Position numbers and translations under genes: made by a program
Origin: an uncultured Pseudomonas sp.
GTDB lineage: Bacteria; Pseudomonadota; Gammaproteobacteria; Pseudomonadales; Pseudomonadaceae
Reading direction: 5' to 3'
NCBI RefSeq assembly: GCF_913774235.1
Contig: NZ_CAJYDW010000017.1
Coordinates: forward strand, 248,001-312,000
Length of the DNA: 64,000 bases
Shown: positions 21,723-30,778 of the stretch, in pieces
Layout: each line of letters starts with the position of its first letter
Numbering within the stretch: the first letter of the stretch is position 1
The notes under the pieces: generated by a model
Seen by the model: only the letters and a program-made list of their open reading frames with translations
What the model was told of the DNA's origin: nothing
Database searches by the model: none

Positions 21723-22873
21723 CAGTGCGCCTCCACCGCGGCGGTCGGGACTTCCTGGGGCTCCACCACCAGGCCTGGCTGCGCCTGTTGCAGACCTGAC
21801 AGCAGTACCCGCTCGTTGGCGGCCAAGCCGGACTCCACCACCCAGCGGCCATCCACCACCGGCCCCAATTGCACTTCACGCAGCGCGAGCTTGTTCCCAG
21901 CGTCCACCACCCAGACCTGGGCCTGGCCGCCGGCGCTACGCTGCACCGCCCGTTGTGCCACGCTCAGGCCCTGATCGAGCCGTGCCTGCTCCAGGCGCAC
22001 CCGGACGAAGCTGCCGGGTAGGAGGTCGCGCCGTGGATTGGGAAACTGGCTGCGCAAGGTGATCTGTCCGGTAGTGGCGTCCACCGCGAGATCGGCGAAC
22101 AGCAGGCGGCCAATCTCCGGATAGGGGCTACCGTCTTCCTGCAGTAGGGTCGCTCGCGCCTGGTCCGGTGCCAGCTGTTGCAGCCGGCCGTCCCGCAGGG
22201 CATCGCGCAGCGCCTTGAGTTGACGGGTGGACTGGGTGACATCGGCATGGATGGGGTCCAGCTGCTGGATGATCGCCAGCGGCGTGGCATCGCCCTGGCC
22301 GACCAGCGCGCCTTCGCTGACCAGCGCCTTGCCGATGCGCCCGGCGATGGGTGCGGTGACCGTGGCATAGCCCAGGTTCAACCGCGCCCGCTTGAGCGCC
22401 GCCTGGGCTGCGGCGACGTCAGCCTCGGCTTGCAGGCTGGCGCCCCGGGCATTGTCCTGTTCCTGGCGGCTGATGGCGTCGCTCTGCACCAGCGCGGCAT
22501 AGCGCTCGGCCAGCCGGCGGGCCTGGAAGGCGTTGGCCTCGGCCTTGCGCAGGGCGGCGGCAGCGCTATCCACTTCGGCCTGCAGCGGCGCCGGATCGAT
22601 GCGGAACAGCACGTCACCGGCCTTGACCTCGCTGCCCTCGCGAAACACCCGCTGCAGCACGATGCCGGCGACCCGCGCCCGGACCTCGGCGGTCCGCGGC
22701 GCCACCAGGCGGCCACTGAGTTCGCTGGCGATGGCCAGGGGGGTGGGGTGCAGCGTCTCCACCTGCACCCTGGGCGCGGGCGGGGTGGCGGCTTCCGGGG
22801 CCGGACGGTCGCAGGCGGCGAGCAGCAGGCAGAGCAGCGCGAGGCTGCCGAGGGCAGGGCGGGGCAGGGACAT
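21722..22873 (-). CDS. RND efflux periplasmic adaptor (membrane fusion) lipoprotein
   Basis: The periplasmic adaptor that links the RND pump to an outer-membrane channel. The 383 residues begin with a lipoprotein signal whose lipobox LLAAC ends at Cys21. They continue with the lipoyl/barrel-sandwich start ELSGRLVAPRTAEVRARVAGIVLQRVFREGSEV, an alpha-helical hairpin (about residues 95-165), and the returning half APIAGRIGKALVSEGALVGQGDAT. It is the first gene of the pump operon and divergent from an OmpR-type response regulator, which probably controls it. Confidence 0.95.
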   Translation of the reverse strand: MSLPRPALGSLALLCLLLAACDRPAPEAATPPAPRVQVETLHPTPLAIASELSGRLVAPRTAEVRARVAGIVLQRVFREGSEVKAGDVLFRIDPAPLQAEVDSAAAALRKAEANAFQARRLAERYAALVQSDAISRQEQDNARGASLQAEADVAAAQAALKRARLNLGYATVTAPIAGRIGKALVSEGALVGQGDATPLAIIQQLDPIHADVTQSTRQLKALRDALRDGRLQQLAPDQARATLLQEDGSPYPEIGRLLFADLAVDATTGQITLRSQFPNPRRDLLPGSFVRVRLEQARLDQGLSVAQRAVQRSAGGQAQVWVVDAGNKLALREVQLGPVVDGRWVVESGLAANERVLLSGLQQAQPGLVVEPQEVPTAAVEAH

Positions 22874-22924
22874 CGGGGCTTCCTCCAGGAGAGCGCCATG
22901 GTAGGCGTCCCGCTCGGGCCTCCC

Positions 22925-22961
22925 TGTAAACGTCTGTAGGTCTCTTGTGAAAGAGTGTTAA
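22925..22961. promoter_or_regulatory. Four phased TGT direct repeats, candidate response-regulator binding site
   Basis: TGTAAA, TGTAGG, TGTGAA and TGTTAA begin at 22925, 22935, 22946 and 22956, so they are 10, 11 and 10 bases apart on one DNA face. Tandem direct repeats at helical spacing are typical of OmpR/PhoB-family sites. The array lies between the divergent pump and regulator genes. No search for a matching regulon was possible. Confidence 0.5.
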
Positions 22962-23024
22962 GCCCGGCGCCCGCCTGCCTGGTGTTCGGCTATGCTCGGC
23001 ACTTTCCCGCCACGAAGACCTGCC

Positions 23025-23720
23025 GTGATCCCCTTGCTCATCGTCGAAGACGACACCGCCCTGGCTGAGCTCATCGCCACCTACCTGGGCCGCCAGGGCT
23101 ATGCCGTGACGGTGATCGGTCGCGGCGACGAGGCCCTGGCCGCGGTGCAACGGCTGCGCCCGCAACTGGTGGTGCTCGACGTCATGCTGCCGGGATTGGA
23201 CGGGCTGCAGGTCTGCCGCCAACTGCGCGCGGCCCGGCCGAGCCTGCCGATCCTGATGCTCACTGCCCTGGACGACAGCCACGACCAGGTGCTGGGCCTG
23301 GAGATCGGCGCCGACGACTACGTCAGCAAGCCCTGCGAACCGCGGGTGCTGCTGGCCCGCATCCGCACCCTGTTGCGCCGCTGCCAACTGGGCGAGGCGC
23401 CCGTCGACGACCGCCTGACGATCGGCCAATTGCAGCTGCTGCCGGGCGAACGCCAGGTCTGGTGGCGCGACCAGTTGGTGGAGCTGTCGTCCACCGAGTT
23501 CAACCTGCTGGCGATCCTGATGCGCCATGCCGGCGAGGTGCTCAGCCGCGACCAGCTGATCCAGCAACTGCGCGGTATCGAATTCAACGGTGTCGACCGC
23601 TCGGTGGACGTGGCCATCTCCAAGCTGCGCCGGCGCTTCGAGGAGCATCCCGGCGAAGCCCGGCGGATCAAGACCGTCTGGGGCAAGGGCTATCTCCTCT
23701 CCCGGGCTGAGTGGGATTAG
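23025..23720 (+). CDS. OmpR/PhoB-family response regulator
   Basis: A two-component response regulator of 231 residues. The receiver domain starts IPLLIVEDDTALAELIATYLG and has the phospho-acceptor Asp in LVVLDVMLPGLDGL (about residue 51), the conserved Thr in LMLTA and the Lys in DYVSKP. A winged-helix output domain follows, with RDQLIQQLRGIEFNGVDRSVDVAISKLRRRFE. I used GTG 23025, which gives the family-typical N-terminus; no strong Shine-Dalgarno precedes it. Its stop codon touches a palindromic MITE-like element that separates it from the partner kinase. It probably controls the divergent RND pump. Confidence 0.93.
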   Translation: MIPLLIVEDDTALAELIATYLGRQGYAVTVIGRGDEALAAVQRLRPQLVVLDVMLPGLDGLQVCRQLRAARPSLPILMLTALDDSHDQVLGLEIGADDYVSKPCEPRVLLARIRTLLRRCQLGEAPVDDRLTIGQLQLLPGERQVWWRDQLVELSSTEFNLLAILMRHAGEVLSRDQLIQQLRGIEFNGVDRSVDVAISKLRRRFEEHPGEARRIKTVWGKGYLLSRAEWD

Positions 23721-23880
23721 TGTGGTGTCTCAGAAGTTAACTGCACAATTTTGGCGGCGCTTTTTGCTTCTGAGCGTCGTTGCCCCTCCTCGCCATAGCC
23801 CTGCTATGACTCGTCGCGGCGCCTAGCCCACAAGCAAAAATCACTCGCCAATTCTTGCGCGAACTTCTGAGGCACCACAC
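23720..23880. mobile_element. 161-bp palindromic MITE-like element between regulator and kinase genes
   Basis: The ends are 19-base inverted repeats with one mismatch (left GTGTGGTGTCTCAGAAGTT at 23720-23738; right end at 23862-23880). Internal sequence is also imperfectly self-complementary (TTTTTGCTT near 23761 against AAGCAAAAA near 23832). The centre is CATAGC-CCT-GCTATG at 23794-23808, almost exactly the midpoint. There is no coding capacity. I could not find a clear target duplication. The left end overlaps the regulator's stop codon, and the right end stops three bases before the kinase ATG. A long regulatory hairpin is the alternative reading. Confidence 0.7.
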
Positions 23881-23883
23881 TTG

Positions 23884-25200
23884 ATGTTCAAGATCCTCGT
23901 CCGCCTCTACCTCATCCTCCTGGTGACCTATGGCGCCGCGAGCTACCTGGTGCCCGAGGCGCTGATCAGGGTGTTCGACGAGCGCTACAGTCGCTACGCC
24001 CTGGAGCAGTTGCACGGCCCGCTCAGCCTGGCCCAGCGTGCCTTCGTCACCACCCCGCCAGAGCGCTGGCCGACGTTGCAGGAGGAATTGGCCACGGATC
24101 TTGCGCCCATCACCCTGCGCCTGGTTCCGCTCGCTGATCCGGTCTTCATCCCGGAAGAGCGTACGGCGCTCGAAGCCGGCGAGTGGCAGGTGCGCCTGGG
24201 CGACTATGGTGACGCTAGCGCGGCGCTGGTACCGCTGCCGACAGGCCAGGTGCTCTGGGTCGGTATTCCCGAGGCGCCCACCGACATCGCCCTGACCTAC
24301 TGGGCCATGAACGCCCTGATCGGCGCGGCCCTGCTGATCTGCCTCTACGTCTGGCTGAGACCGCACTGGCGCGACCTGGAACGGCTGCGGCGGACCGCGG
24401 CGCGACTGGGCAAGGGCCATCTCGGTGAGCGCACGGCCATCTCGCCGCGCTCGGACATCGGCGAGGTGGCGCGGGCCTTCGATGACATGGCCCAGGAGCT
24501 GGAGGCGCTGATCGTCCAGCAGCGCGACCTGCTCAACGCCGTCTCCCACGAATTGCGCACGCCGCTGTCACGCCTGGAATTCGGCCTGGCGCTGCTGCAG
24601 GCCGATCCGCTGCCGGCCGCGACCCACCGCCAGCTGGAGCAACTGGTGCGCCACGTCCGCGAACTGGATGCCCTGGTCGACGAATTGCTGTCCTTCGCCC
24701 GGCTGCAGAGCAGCCAGCAGCCGCCCGAACGCCTCAGTCTGGAGCTCGAAGCCTTTCTCGACAGCGTGCTGGCCGATTTCGCCGAAGAACAGGAACGCCG
24801 CGGTGCCAAGCTGCACCTGGACGTATCCCAGGCGCCTGCACGGGTCGAGCTGGCGCCGCGTCTCACCGCCCGGGCCCTGCAGAATCTGCTCGGCAACGCC
24901 CTGCGTTACTGCCAGCGCGAGGTCTGGGTGACGGTGCGTCGCGACGGCGAAGGGTTGCTGATCACCGTGGAAGACGATGGCGAAGGTATCCCCGAAGCGG
25001 AACGCGAGCGGGTCTTCGAACCCTTCTATCGCCTGGATCGCAGTCGTGATCGCGCCACCGGCGGCTTCGGCCTGGGCCTGGCCATCAGTCGGCGGGCGGT
25101 GGAAAACCAGGGTGGGCGCCTCAGTCTGAGCGCCGGTACGCGTGGTGGTGCGCGCTTCGATATCCGCCTGCCGCTACGGCCGCGCACGGGGCTCGCCTGA
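23884..25200 (+). CDS. Sensor histidine kinase of the RND-pump two-component system
   Basis: An inner-membrane sensor kinase of 438 residues. It has an N-terminal helix (KILVRLYLILLVTYGAASYLV), a periplasmic region of about 110 residues and a second helix near residues 138-158. A HAMP domain follows, then HisKA with the phospho-acceptor His in AVSHELRTPLSRLEF, and an HATPase domain with the N box (QNLLGNALRYCQ) and G boxes (VEDDGEGIPE and GGFGLGLAISRR). The architecture resembles RstB-type kinases. ATG 23884 lies just after a MITE-like element whose edge supplies the only nearby purine-rich stretch (TGAGG, 12 bases away), so translation may be weak. The signal is unknown. Confidence 0.93.
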   Translation: MFKILVRLYLILLVTYGAASYLVPEALIRVFDERYSRYALEQLHGPLSLAQRAFVTTPPERWPTLQEELATDLAPITLRLVPLADPVFIPEERTALEAGEWQVRLGDYGDASAALVPLPTGQVLWVGIPEAPTDIALTYWAMNALIGAALLICLYVWLRPHWRDLERLRRTAARLGKGHLGERTAISPRSDIGEVARAFDDMAQELEALIVQQRDLLNAVSHELRTPLSRLEFGLALLQADPLPAATHRQLEQLVRHVRELDALVDELLSFARLQSSQQPPERLSLELEAFLDSVLADFAEEQERRGAKLHLDVSQAPARVELAPRLTARALQNLLGNALRYCQREVWVTVRRDGEGLLITVEDDGEGIPEAERERVFEPFYRLDRSRDRATGGFGLGLAISRRAVENQGGRLSLSAGTRGGARFDIRLPLRPRTGLA

Positions 25201-25249
25201 GACCGGAACGGCCCCTACACTTGGCGCCCCCGCCCGTTTCGGAATCGTC

Positions 25250-26191
25250 ATGGCAGAGCCCTTCGACCGCCACCAGCTGCAACCCCTGCTCGACCGTATC
25301 GCCGCCGCGGCGCCGCGCCACTTCGGCGAAGGCAAGGTGGCCGACTACATCCCGGCCCTGGCCGAGGTGACGCCGGACCAATTCGGCATCGCCGTGTGCG
25401 ACGTCCACGGCCAGGTCTGGCAGGCCGGGGCGGCCGAGACCCCGTTCTCCATCCAGTCGATTTCCAAGGTGCTCAACCTGGTGATCGCCATGCAGCGGCT
25501 GGACGAGGCGGACATCTGGACCCGCGTCGGCCGCGAGCCCTCCGGCCAGGCGTTCAACTCCATGGTGCAGCTGGAAGGCGAGCAGGGCATCCCGCGTAAT
25601 CCCTTCATCAATGCGGGTGCCGTGCTGGTCTGCGAGCTGCTGGTGTCACGCATCATGTCCATCCACTGGATGATGCGCGAACAGGCGCGGCGGCTGGCCG
25701 GCAATCCGGCGCTCAACTTCGACGACCGAGTGGCCCGCTCGGAGATGGAGCACAAGGCGCGCAACGCGGCCCTGGCCTATCTGATGAAGGCCTACGGCAA
25801 CCTGCACAGCGAGGTGGACGACGTCCTCGACGTCTATTTCCACGGCTGCGCCCTGGCCATGAATTGCGTCGACGTCGCCCGTGCCTTCGCCTTCCTGGCC
25901 AACGGCGGCATCAATCCCCAGGATGGCCAGGTCGTGGTCACGCCTCAGCAGACCCGCCAGCTCAACGCCCTGCTGCTGACCTGTGGGCTCTACGATGCGG
26001 CGGGTGACTTCGCCTGGCGTGTCGGCCTGCCGGGCAAGAGCGGGGTAGGGGGCGGCATCGTCGCCATCGTCCCGGGGCAGATGAGCATCTGCGTCTGGTC
26101 GCCGCGGCTGGACAGCTACGGCAACTCGGTGGCCGGCCTGCGGGCCCTCGAAAGCCTGGTGGAAGGCTTGGGCGTGGCGCCGCTGGGTTAG
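25250..26191 (+). CDS. glsA: Glutaminase (serine-dependent, GlsA type)
   Basis: This enzyme hydrolyses L-glutamine to glutamate and ammonia in the cytoplasm. The 313-residue length is usual for bacterial glutaminases. The family shares the beta-lactamase fold, and the catalytic S-x-x-K pair is visible in SIQSISK (Ser70, Lys73). Other conserved blocks are NPFINAGAVLV, the YMKAYGNLHSEV helix, FLANGGINP and the C-terminal PGKSGVGGGIVAIVPGQMSICVWSP. It starts 49 bases after the sensor kinase on the same strand and may be partly cotranscribed, but no functional link is evident. Confidence 0.96.
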   Translation: MAEPFDRHQLQPLLDRIAAAAPRHFGEGKVADYIPALAEVTPDQFGIAVCDVHGQVWQAGAAETPFSIQSISKVLNLVIAMQRLDEADIWTRVGREPSGQAFNSMVQLEGEQGIPRNPFINAGAVLVCELLVSRIMSIHWMMREQARRLAGNPALNFDDRVARSEMEHKARNAALAYLMKAYGNLHSEVDDVLDVYFHGCALAMNCVDVARAFAFLANGGINPQDGQVVVTPQQTRQLNALLLTCGLYDAAGDFAWRVGLPGKSGVGGGIVAIVPGQMSICVWSPRLDSYGNSVAGLRALESLVEGLGVAPLG

Positions 26192-26364
26192 TGCGTGCCC
26201 GGCTTTGGTGATCCGGGCTGAGTAGTGTCGTTTCGACCCTGGCGCCGGGCGGCGTGGTCACGTCCTGTCCAAGCACCCGCCGTCAGCCGTCGCGCTATCC
26301 GGCCTGGGCACAACGAAGCCTTTTAGCGGGGGGATTTGGGTTGGTCGGTCCTGGGGTGGTGACC

Positions 26365-26390
26365 TCAAGATTGTCTGACCTCCGCCGATA
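26365..26390 (+). promoter_or_regulatory. FliA (sigma-28) promoter of the chemoreceptor gene
   Basis: TCAAG (26365-26369) and GCCGATA (26384-26390), 14 bases apart, closely match the Pseudomonas flagellar sigma-28 consensus. The site lies 60 bases upstream of the chemoreceptor ATG, consistent with co-expression with flagella. Confidence 0.75.
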
Positions 26391-26449
26391 TCGCTCGGGA
26401 GCCTGCACACCTTCCTGAATCCCCGAGCGCTCTAAGCAGAGGACGCCCA

Positions 26450-28393
26450 ATGAGTAGTTGGTTTAGCAACATTTCCGTCGGCAAGAAGCTGGCGCTAGGT
26501 TTCAGCGCGGTCCTGTTGCTTTGCCTGGCCTTGGGTCTGGTCGGCGGGAACACCATCGGCAAGCTGTCCTGGCGCATGGAGGTCATGGGCAAGGTCAATG
26601 TCGTGCTGCAGGAGGTGTCGGCGCTAGGTCTGGATCACGTCGAGTATCTGCGCAGCGTCGGCGAACCGGACAAGGCCCAGGCGGTGCGGGACACGCTCAA
26701 GCGGATCGACGCCGGCTACGCCGGGTTGGATGCCATGATGACCAAGCCGGTGAATCGCGAGATTCTCGAGCGCTTCGCCAAGGCGCTGGCGGAATACAAG
26801 GACATCTTCAAGCTCACCGAAGACAGCTATCGCGCCAGTGGCAGCCGCCAGAGCGGCGATGGCGCCCGCGCCCTGCTGGGCAAGAATGCCGATGCCGCGA
26901 CGCTGGTGCTGGAAGGCCTGCAGAAGGAGCTCCAGGCGGATAACTCGGCCGACCTCGAGACCCGCTTCCGCCGCAGCCAGATCCTGGCCCAGGTCAAGGA
27001 GCAGTTCCAAAAGGCGCGCTTCGAAACCCGTGGCTACACCTACAGCGCCGAGCCCAAATTCTTCCACAAGGCCGTCGAGCAGGTCGACCTGGCCATCGGC
27101 GGGCTCGGCAGTCTGAGCGCGGCGTTCGGTACCCTGGACCCTACCGCCATCAGCCAGCTGGAGACCTATCTGAAGGGCTACCGGGCGGCCCTGGACGTCA
27201 ACCAGGCGGCCTTGCTCAAGATCGCCCAGGCCACCGAGGCCCTGACCCGCAGTGACCAGGGCCTGCTCAAGCTGAGCAACCAGCTCTACGACGCGCAGAT
27301 GGCGCTGCGCGCCCAGGACATTCAACAAGCCTATGGCTGGCTGCTCAGTTGCCTGCTTGCCGCCCTGGTCATCGGGATCGCCGCGGCCTGGACGATCAAT
27401 CGCCAGATCGTCCCCGCCCTGCGTCGCGTGGTGCAGGACGTCGCCCAGTTGGGGCGCGGCGATCTCGCCGAACGTCACTACGAGCCGCGGCGCGACGAGA
27501 TCGGCCAACTGCAACACAGCCTGAACCAGACCACCGCCAGTCTCCGCGACCTGATCGGGCACATCGGCGATGGCGCCACCCAGGTCGCCAGTGCCAGCGA
27601 AGAATTGTCGGCCATCACCGATACCAGCCTGCGTGGCACCCAGGAGCAGAAACAGGAAATCGAGCGGGTCGCCACCGCCATGCACCAGATGGCCACCTCG
27701 GTGCAGGACGTGGCGCGCAATGCGGTGCAGACCGCGGAAGCGGCGGATACCGCGGTGCAGCACGCCAACGAGGGTACCCAGGTACTGCGGCAGACGGTCC
27801 GGCAGATCGATCAGCTGTCCACCGAAGTGGAACAGGCCGCGCTGGCGATGAACCAGCTGGAGGCGGACAGCGGCAAGATCGTCAACGTCCTGGACGTCAT
27901 CAAGTCCGTGGCCGAGCAGACCAACCTGCTGGCCCTCAACGCCGCCATTGAGGCGGCCCGGGCCGGCGAGGCCGGGCGCGGCTTCGCGGTCGTCGCCGAC
28001 GAGGTCCGCGCCCTGGCCCAGCGGACCCAGCAGTCCACCCAGGAGATCCAGCAACTGGTCGAGACCTTGCAGAGCGGGACCCTGACCGTGGTCGAGCGCA
28101 TGACGGCCAGTCGCAACCTGACCTCCAACAGCGTCACCCTGGTACGCGATACCGGGACGGCCCTCGACCATATCTGCGCGGGCATCTCCGGCGTCCAGGC
28201 CATGACGCAACAGATCGCCACGGCCGCCGAGGAGCAGAGTTCGGTCGCCGAAGAGGTCAATCGCAGCGTGTTGAACGTGCGCGAGATCGCCGATCAGGCC
28301 GCGACGGCTAGCGCCCAGACCAATCAGGCATCTGCCGATCTCGCCCGACTCGGCCAGAGTCTGCAGACGCAGGTGCAGCACTTCCGCGTCTGA
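26450..28393 (+). CDS. Methyl-accepting chemotaxis protein with HBM sensor domain
   Basis: An inner-membrane chemoreceptor of 647 residues. It has a first helix at about residues 11-31, then a long all-helical periplasmic region of about 250 residues of the HBM (helical bimodular, McpS-like) type, and a second helix [19 protein letters not shown] (about residues 298-316). A HAMP domain and a C-terminal signalling hairpin follow, with the invariant tip [35 protein letters not shown] receptors sense TCA-cycle organic acids and related compounds; the ligand here is not determinable. Expression is probably tied to motility through the FliA promoter at 26365. An 8-bp inverted repeat (26392-26399/26422-26429) falls in its leader. 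Confidence 0.95.
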   Translation: MSSWFSNISVGKKLALGFSAVLLLCLALGLVGGNTIGKLSWRMEVMGKVNVVLQEVSALGLDHVEYLRSVGEPDKAQAVRDTLKRIDAGYAGLDAMMTKPVNREILERFAKALAEYKDIFKLTEDSYRASGSRQSGDGARALLGKNADAATLVLEGLQKELQADNSADLETRFRRSQILAQVKEQFQKARFETRGYTYSAEPKFFHKAVEQVDLAIGGLGSLSAAFGTLDPTAISQLETYLKGYRAALDVNQAALLKIAQATEALTRSDQGLLKLSNQLYDAQMALRAQDIQQAYGWLLSCLLAALVIGIAAAWTINRQIVPALRRVVQDVAQLGRGDLAERHYEPRRDEIGQLQHSLNQTTASLRDLIGHIGDGATQVASASEELSAITDTSLRGTQEQKQEIERVATAMHQMATSVQDVARNAVQTAEAADTAVQHANEGTQVLRQTVRQIDQLSTEVEQAALAMNQLEADSGKIVNVLDVIKSVAEQTNLLALNAAIEAARAGEAGRGFAVVADEVRALAQRTQQSTQEIQQLVETLQSGTLTVVERMTASRNLTSNSVTLVRDTGTALDHICAGISGVQAMTQQIATAAEEQSSVAEEVNRSVLNVREIADQAATASAQTNQASADLARLGQSLQTQVQHFRV

Positions 28394-28415
28394 CCCTGAG
28401 CGCAGGGCTACTCGG

Positions 28416-29297
28416 CTAGTACGCCATGGACAGGCTGAGGGTCACCTGGGGCACCACGCCGTCGGTCTCGCCCTCCGGACCGCTCAACTCGCGCAGGGCG
28501 CCGTCGCGATAGAGCGCCAGGGCTTCGGCGCGAGCGCTCCAGCGCGTCTCGCCCCAGCGAAAGGGCTGCTCCAGCGCCAGCCCGGTGCGGGCATAGAGAC
28601 GGTCACCGGAGTCCGGTCCATAGAAGCCGTTCCAGCCCACCCCCAGGGCACTGGGGAAGCTGAGGCGCAGGCCGCTGGCCGAAAGATCCAGTCCGGGTTC
28701 CAGGCTGCCCTGGGTATAGAGTCCACTGTCGCCCTGGGTGCGGGTGGTCACCGCCAGCCCCGGGCGCCAGGCACCCAGGCCCGTATCGGCCTGGTAGGCC
28801 AGGGTCAGGCTGGCCTCCTGAGTGGTGGTGGCGACATCGTTGGGGCTGCTCTTGACCGTGTAGACGAGGCCGACCCTCAGGCCCCCGACCGGTGACACCA
28901 CCAGGCCCAGCAGATTGTTGCTCTCGTACCAGCGCCGCGGGCTGACCCGCTCCTCGCTGGAGGGGCTGTGGAAGCCGTTGCTGCTGCTGAACACCAGCCA
29001 GGCATCGGCCATGCTGTCTTTCCCCTGGTGCAGATCCAGGGCGAAACCCGCCTGGACGTGCAGCGGGATGCGGTCGAGGCTGGCCGCGTCGTCATCGTAG
29101 TTGCCGCGGGAAAAGTCGCCGTTGCGCACGTCCATGCCCAGTTGCGGATGGAAGCGCCCGGAGCTCTCGCTGACCTCCACGCTGCCCAGGGCGGCGTCTT
29201 CGCTCTCGATGGACGGCACGCTGCGCGGTGCGGCGCTGGCGTCGCCAGTGGACAGCAGCCCGCCGGCGACTAGCGCGGTGATTAGGGGGGAGCGCAT
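28416..29297 (-). CDS. Outer-membrane beta-barrel-like exported protein, function unknown
   Basis: An exported protein of 293 residues that I do not recognise as a named family. It has a Sec-type signal peptide (cleavage probably after DASA at residue 22), then alternating amphipathic strands throughout (for example HVQAGFALDLHQ, LLGLVVSPVGGLRVGLVYTV and EASLTLAYQADTG). It ends VTLSLSMAY, with a terminal aromatic residue typical of Bam-assembled outer-membrane barrels. It stands between the chemoreceptor and a MerR gene with no obvious partner. A role as a small-molecule channel or structural outer-membrane protein is only a guess. Confidence 0.75.
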   Translation of the reverse strand: MRSPLITALVAGGLLSTGDASAAPRSVPSIESEDAALGSVEVSESSGRFHPQLGMDVRNGDFSRGNYDDDAASLDRIPLHVQAGFALDLHQGKDSMADAWLVFSSSNGFHSPSSEERVSPRRWYESNNLLGLVVSPVGGLRVGLVYTVKSSPNDVATTTQEASLTLAYQADTGLGAWRPGLAVTTRTQGDSGLYTQGSLEPGLDLSASGLRLSFPSALGVGWNGFYGPDSGDRLYARTGLALEQPFRWGETRWSARAEALALYRDGALRELSGPEGETDGVVPQVTLSLSMAY

Positions 29298-29391
29298 GAG
29301 GTCTTCCTCGGCAGGGTGCCCGCACCGTACTGGCCTGGCCGACCCAAGGTTCGGACCAGGTGGGCTAACGCGGGGTTCCTGCCAGGCTCGC

Positions 29392-29769
29392 TCAGGCCTG
29401 AGACGCTTCGCTATCGCGCAACATCGCTAGCAGGCGGGCGCGCCGGCTTTCCAATTCGTCGATCTGCCGCTCCAGCGTCTGCAATCGCTCGCGCTGGGCC
29501 GCCGAGGTTTCCGGGCAGGCCTGGGCGCCCTCGATCAGACGCATGCAGTCGGGAAAGCCGCGGATCTCCGCCAGGCTGAAGCCGGCGCCGAGCAGCCTTT
29601 GCAACTGCCGGACCTGGGTCACGGCGCTGGCGGGGAAGTGGCGATAGCCATTGGCGCCGCGACTCGCCACCAGCAGGCCCTGGGCCTCGTAGTGACGTAG
29701 CGAACGCACGCTGACCCCGGTGGCGGTAGCGAGCTGACCGATGCTCAGCGAAGGCGGGGATGCAGTCAT
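29392..29769 (-). CDS. MerR-family transcriptional regulator
   Basis: A 125-residue MerR-type regulator. The N-terminal winged helix is clear (LSIGQLATATGVSVRSLRHYEAQGLLVASRGANGYRHF), followed by a dimerising coiled coil. There is no conserved C-terminal cysteine metal- or redox-binding motif; two isolated Cys (PDCMRL, QACPE) are present. It is divergent from two alpha/beta hydrolase genes, and a TTGAC/GTCA dyad lies between them, so it probably controls those genes. The inducer is unknown. Confidence 0.92.
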   Translation of the reverse strand: MTASPPSLSIGQLATATGVSVRSLRHYEAQGLLVASRGANGYRHFPASAVTQVRQLQRLLGAGFSLAEIRGFPDCMRLIEGAQACPETSAAQRERLQTLERQIDELESRRARLLAMLRDSEASQA

Positions 29770-29827
29770 GACAAGGGTCCGAAGCGGGAAAGCGGAAGAC
29801 CACCACTATCGCATGGCCGGCAGGGGC

Positions 29828-29847
29828 TTGACCCTTACATTGGTGTC
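29828..29847 (+). promoter_or_regulatory. Possible MerR-type operator/promoter
   Basis: TTGACCC followed by ACATTG and TGTCA forms a TGAC-N11-GTCA dyad inside the merR/hydrolase divergent region. TTGACC would serve as the -35 element, as is usual for MerR sites, but the expected -10 hexamer 19 bases downstream (CGAGAC) is poor. Confidence 0.35.
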
Positions 29848-29887
29848 AGCCTCGAGACTGGCGGTCCCCCTTTCCTGGAGACCTGCC

Positions 29888-30778
29888 ATGAGTACCCTGC
29901 GCCTGCTGTCGTCGATCCTGTTGTTGAGTCTTGTCAGTCTTGCGGCCCAAGCCCGAGAGTGGCAAATCACCGCCCCCGACGGTGTGTCTCTGGCCGTCCA
30001 GGAACAGGGCGATCCCCAGGGCGTACCCATCATCTTCATCCATGGCCTGCTAGGCAGCCGGCTGAATTGGGAAGCCCAGCTCGCCAGCCCCCTACTGAGT
30101 CGCTTCCGCCTGATCACCTACGACCTCCGCGGCCATGGCCTGTCGGGTAAGCCGGCCGGTGCCGCGCCGTACCGCGAGGGGCGCCGCTGGGCCGACGACC
30201 TGGCCACGGTCATCGCCGCCACCGGGGCCCGGCGGCCGGTGCTGGTCGGCTGGTCATTGGGTGCCACGGTGATCACCAACTACCTGGCTGCCTACGGTGA
30301 TGCCGACTTGGCCGGTGTGGTCTATGTGGACGGGGTCATCGAGTTGTCCTCCGCGCAGATCGTGCCGCACCCCGAGGTCTATCGGGACCTGGTCTCGCCC
30401 GATCTGCGCACCCACCTGGACGCGATCCGTACCTTTCTCGCCCTGTGTTTCGCCACACCGCCAGCGCCGGCCTTGTTCCAACGACTCTACGCGAATGCCG
30501 CCATGGCCTCCTGGGACATGCAGAGCGCCGTCCAGGATCAGGACGGCGCGGCCGTCCAGGGGTTGGGCCGGGTGCGCGTGCCGCTCTGGTTGCTCTATGG
30601 TGAAAAGGACGCGCTGGTCCATCCCGAGGCATCCATCGCCCGGGCCCGGGCGCTCAATCCGCGCATCGAAGCGACCCGCTATGCCTCGTCCGGGCATGCA
30701 CCCTTCCTGGAAGAGGCGCCCCGTTTCAATCGTGACCTCGCCGCCTTCGTCGACCGCCTGGAGCGCTCCCAGCCATGA
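29888..30778 (+). CDS. Exported alpha/beta hydrolase
   Basis: An alpha/beta-hydrolase-fold enzyme of 296 residues with a Sec-type signal peptide (LLSSILLLSLVSLAAQAREW, cleavage near residue 22), so it probably acts in the periplasm. The oxyanion-hole motif HGLLGSRLNW, the nucleophile elbow GWSLGA (Ser), the acid in LYGEKDALV and the histidine in SSGHAPFLEEAPRF are all present. The substrate is unknown; esterase or lactonase activity is likely. ATG 29888 follows CCTGGAG. Its stop overlaps the next hydrolase start by four bases. It is divergent from a MerR regulator. Confidence 0.88.
   Translation: MSTLRLLSSILLLSLVSLAAQAREWQITAPDGVSLAVQEQGDPQGVPIIFIHGLLGSRLNWEAQLASPLLSRFRLITYDLRGHGLSGKPAGAAPYREGRRWADDLATVIAATGARRPVLVGWSLGATVITNYLAAYGDADLAGVVYVDGVIELSSAQIVPHPEVYRDLVSPDLRTHLDAIRTFLALCFATPPAPALFQRLYANAAMASWDMQSAVQDQDGAAVQGLGRVRVPLWLLYGEKDALVHPEASIARARALNPRIEATRYASSGHAPFLEEAPRFNRDLAAFVDRLERSQP

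Noticed and set aside
18849..21974. 1041-codon frame antisense to the RND pump
   Set aside because: The translation is rich in His, Gln and Gly with no recognisable domain. The RND transporter on the other strand is complete.
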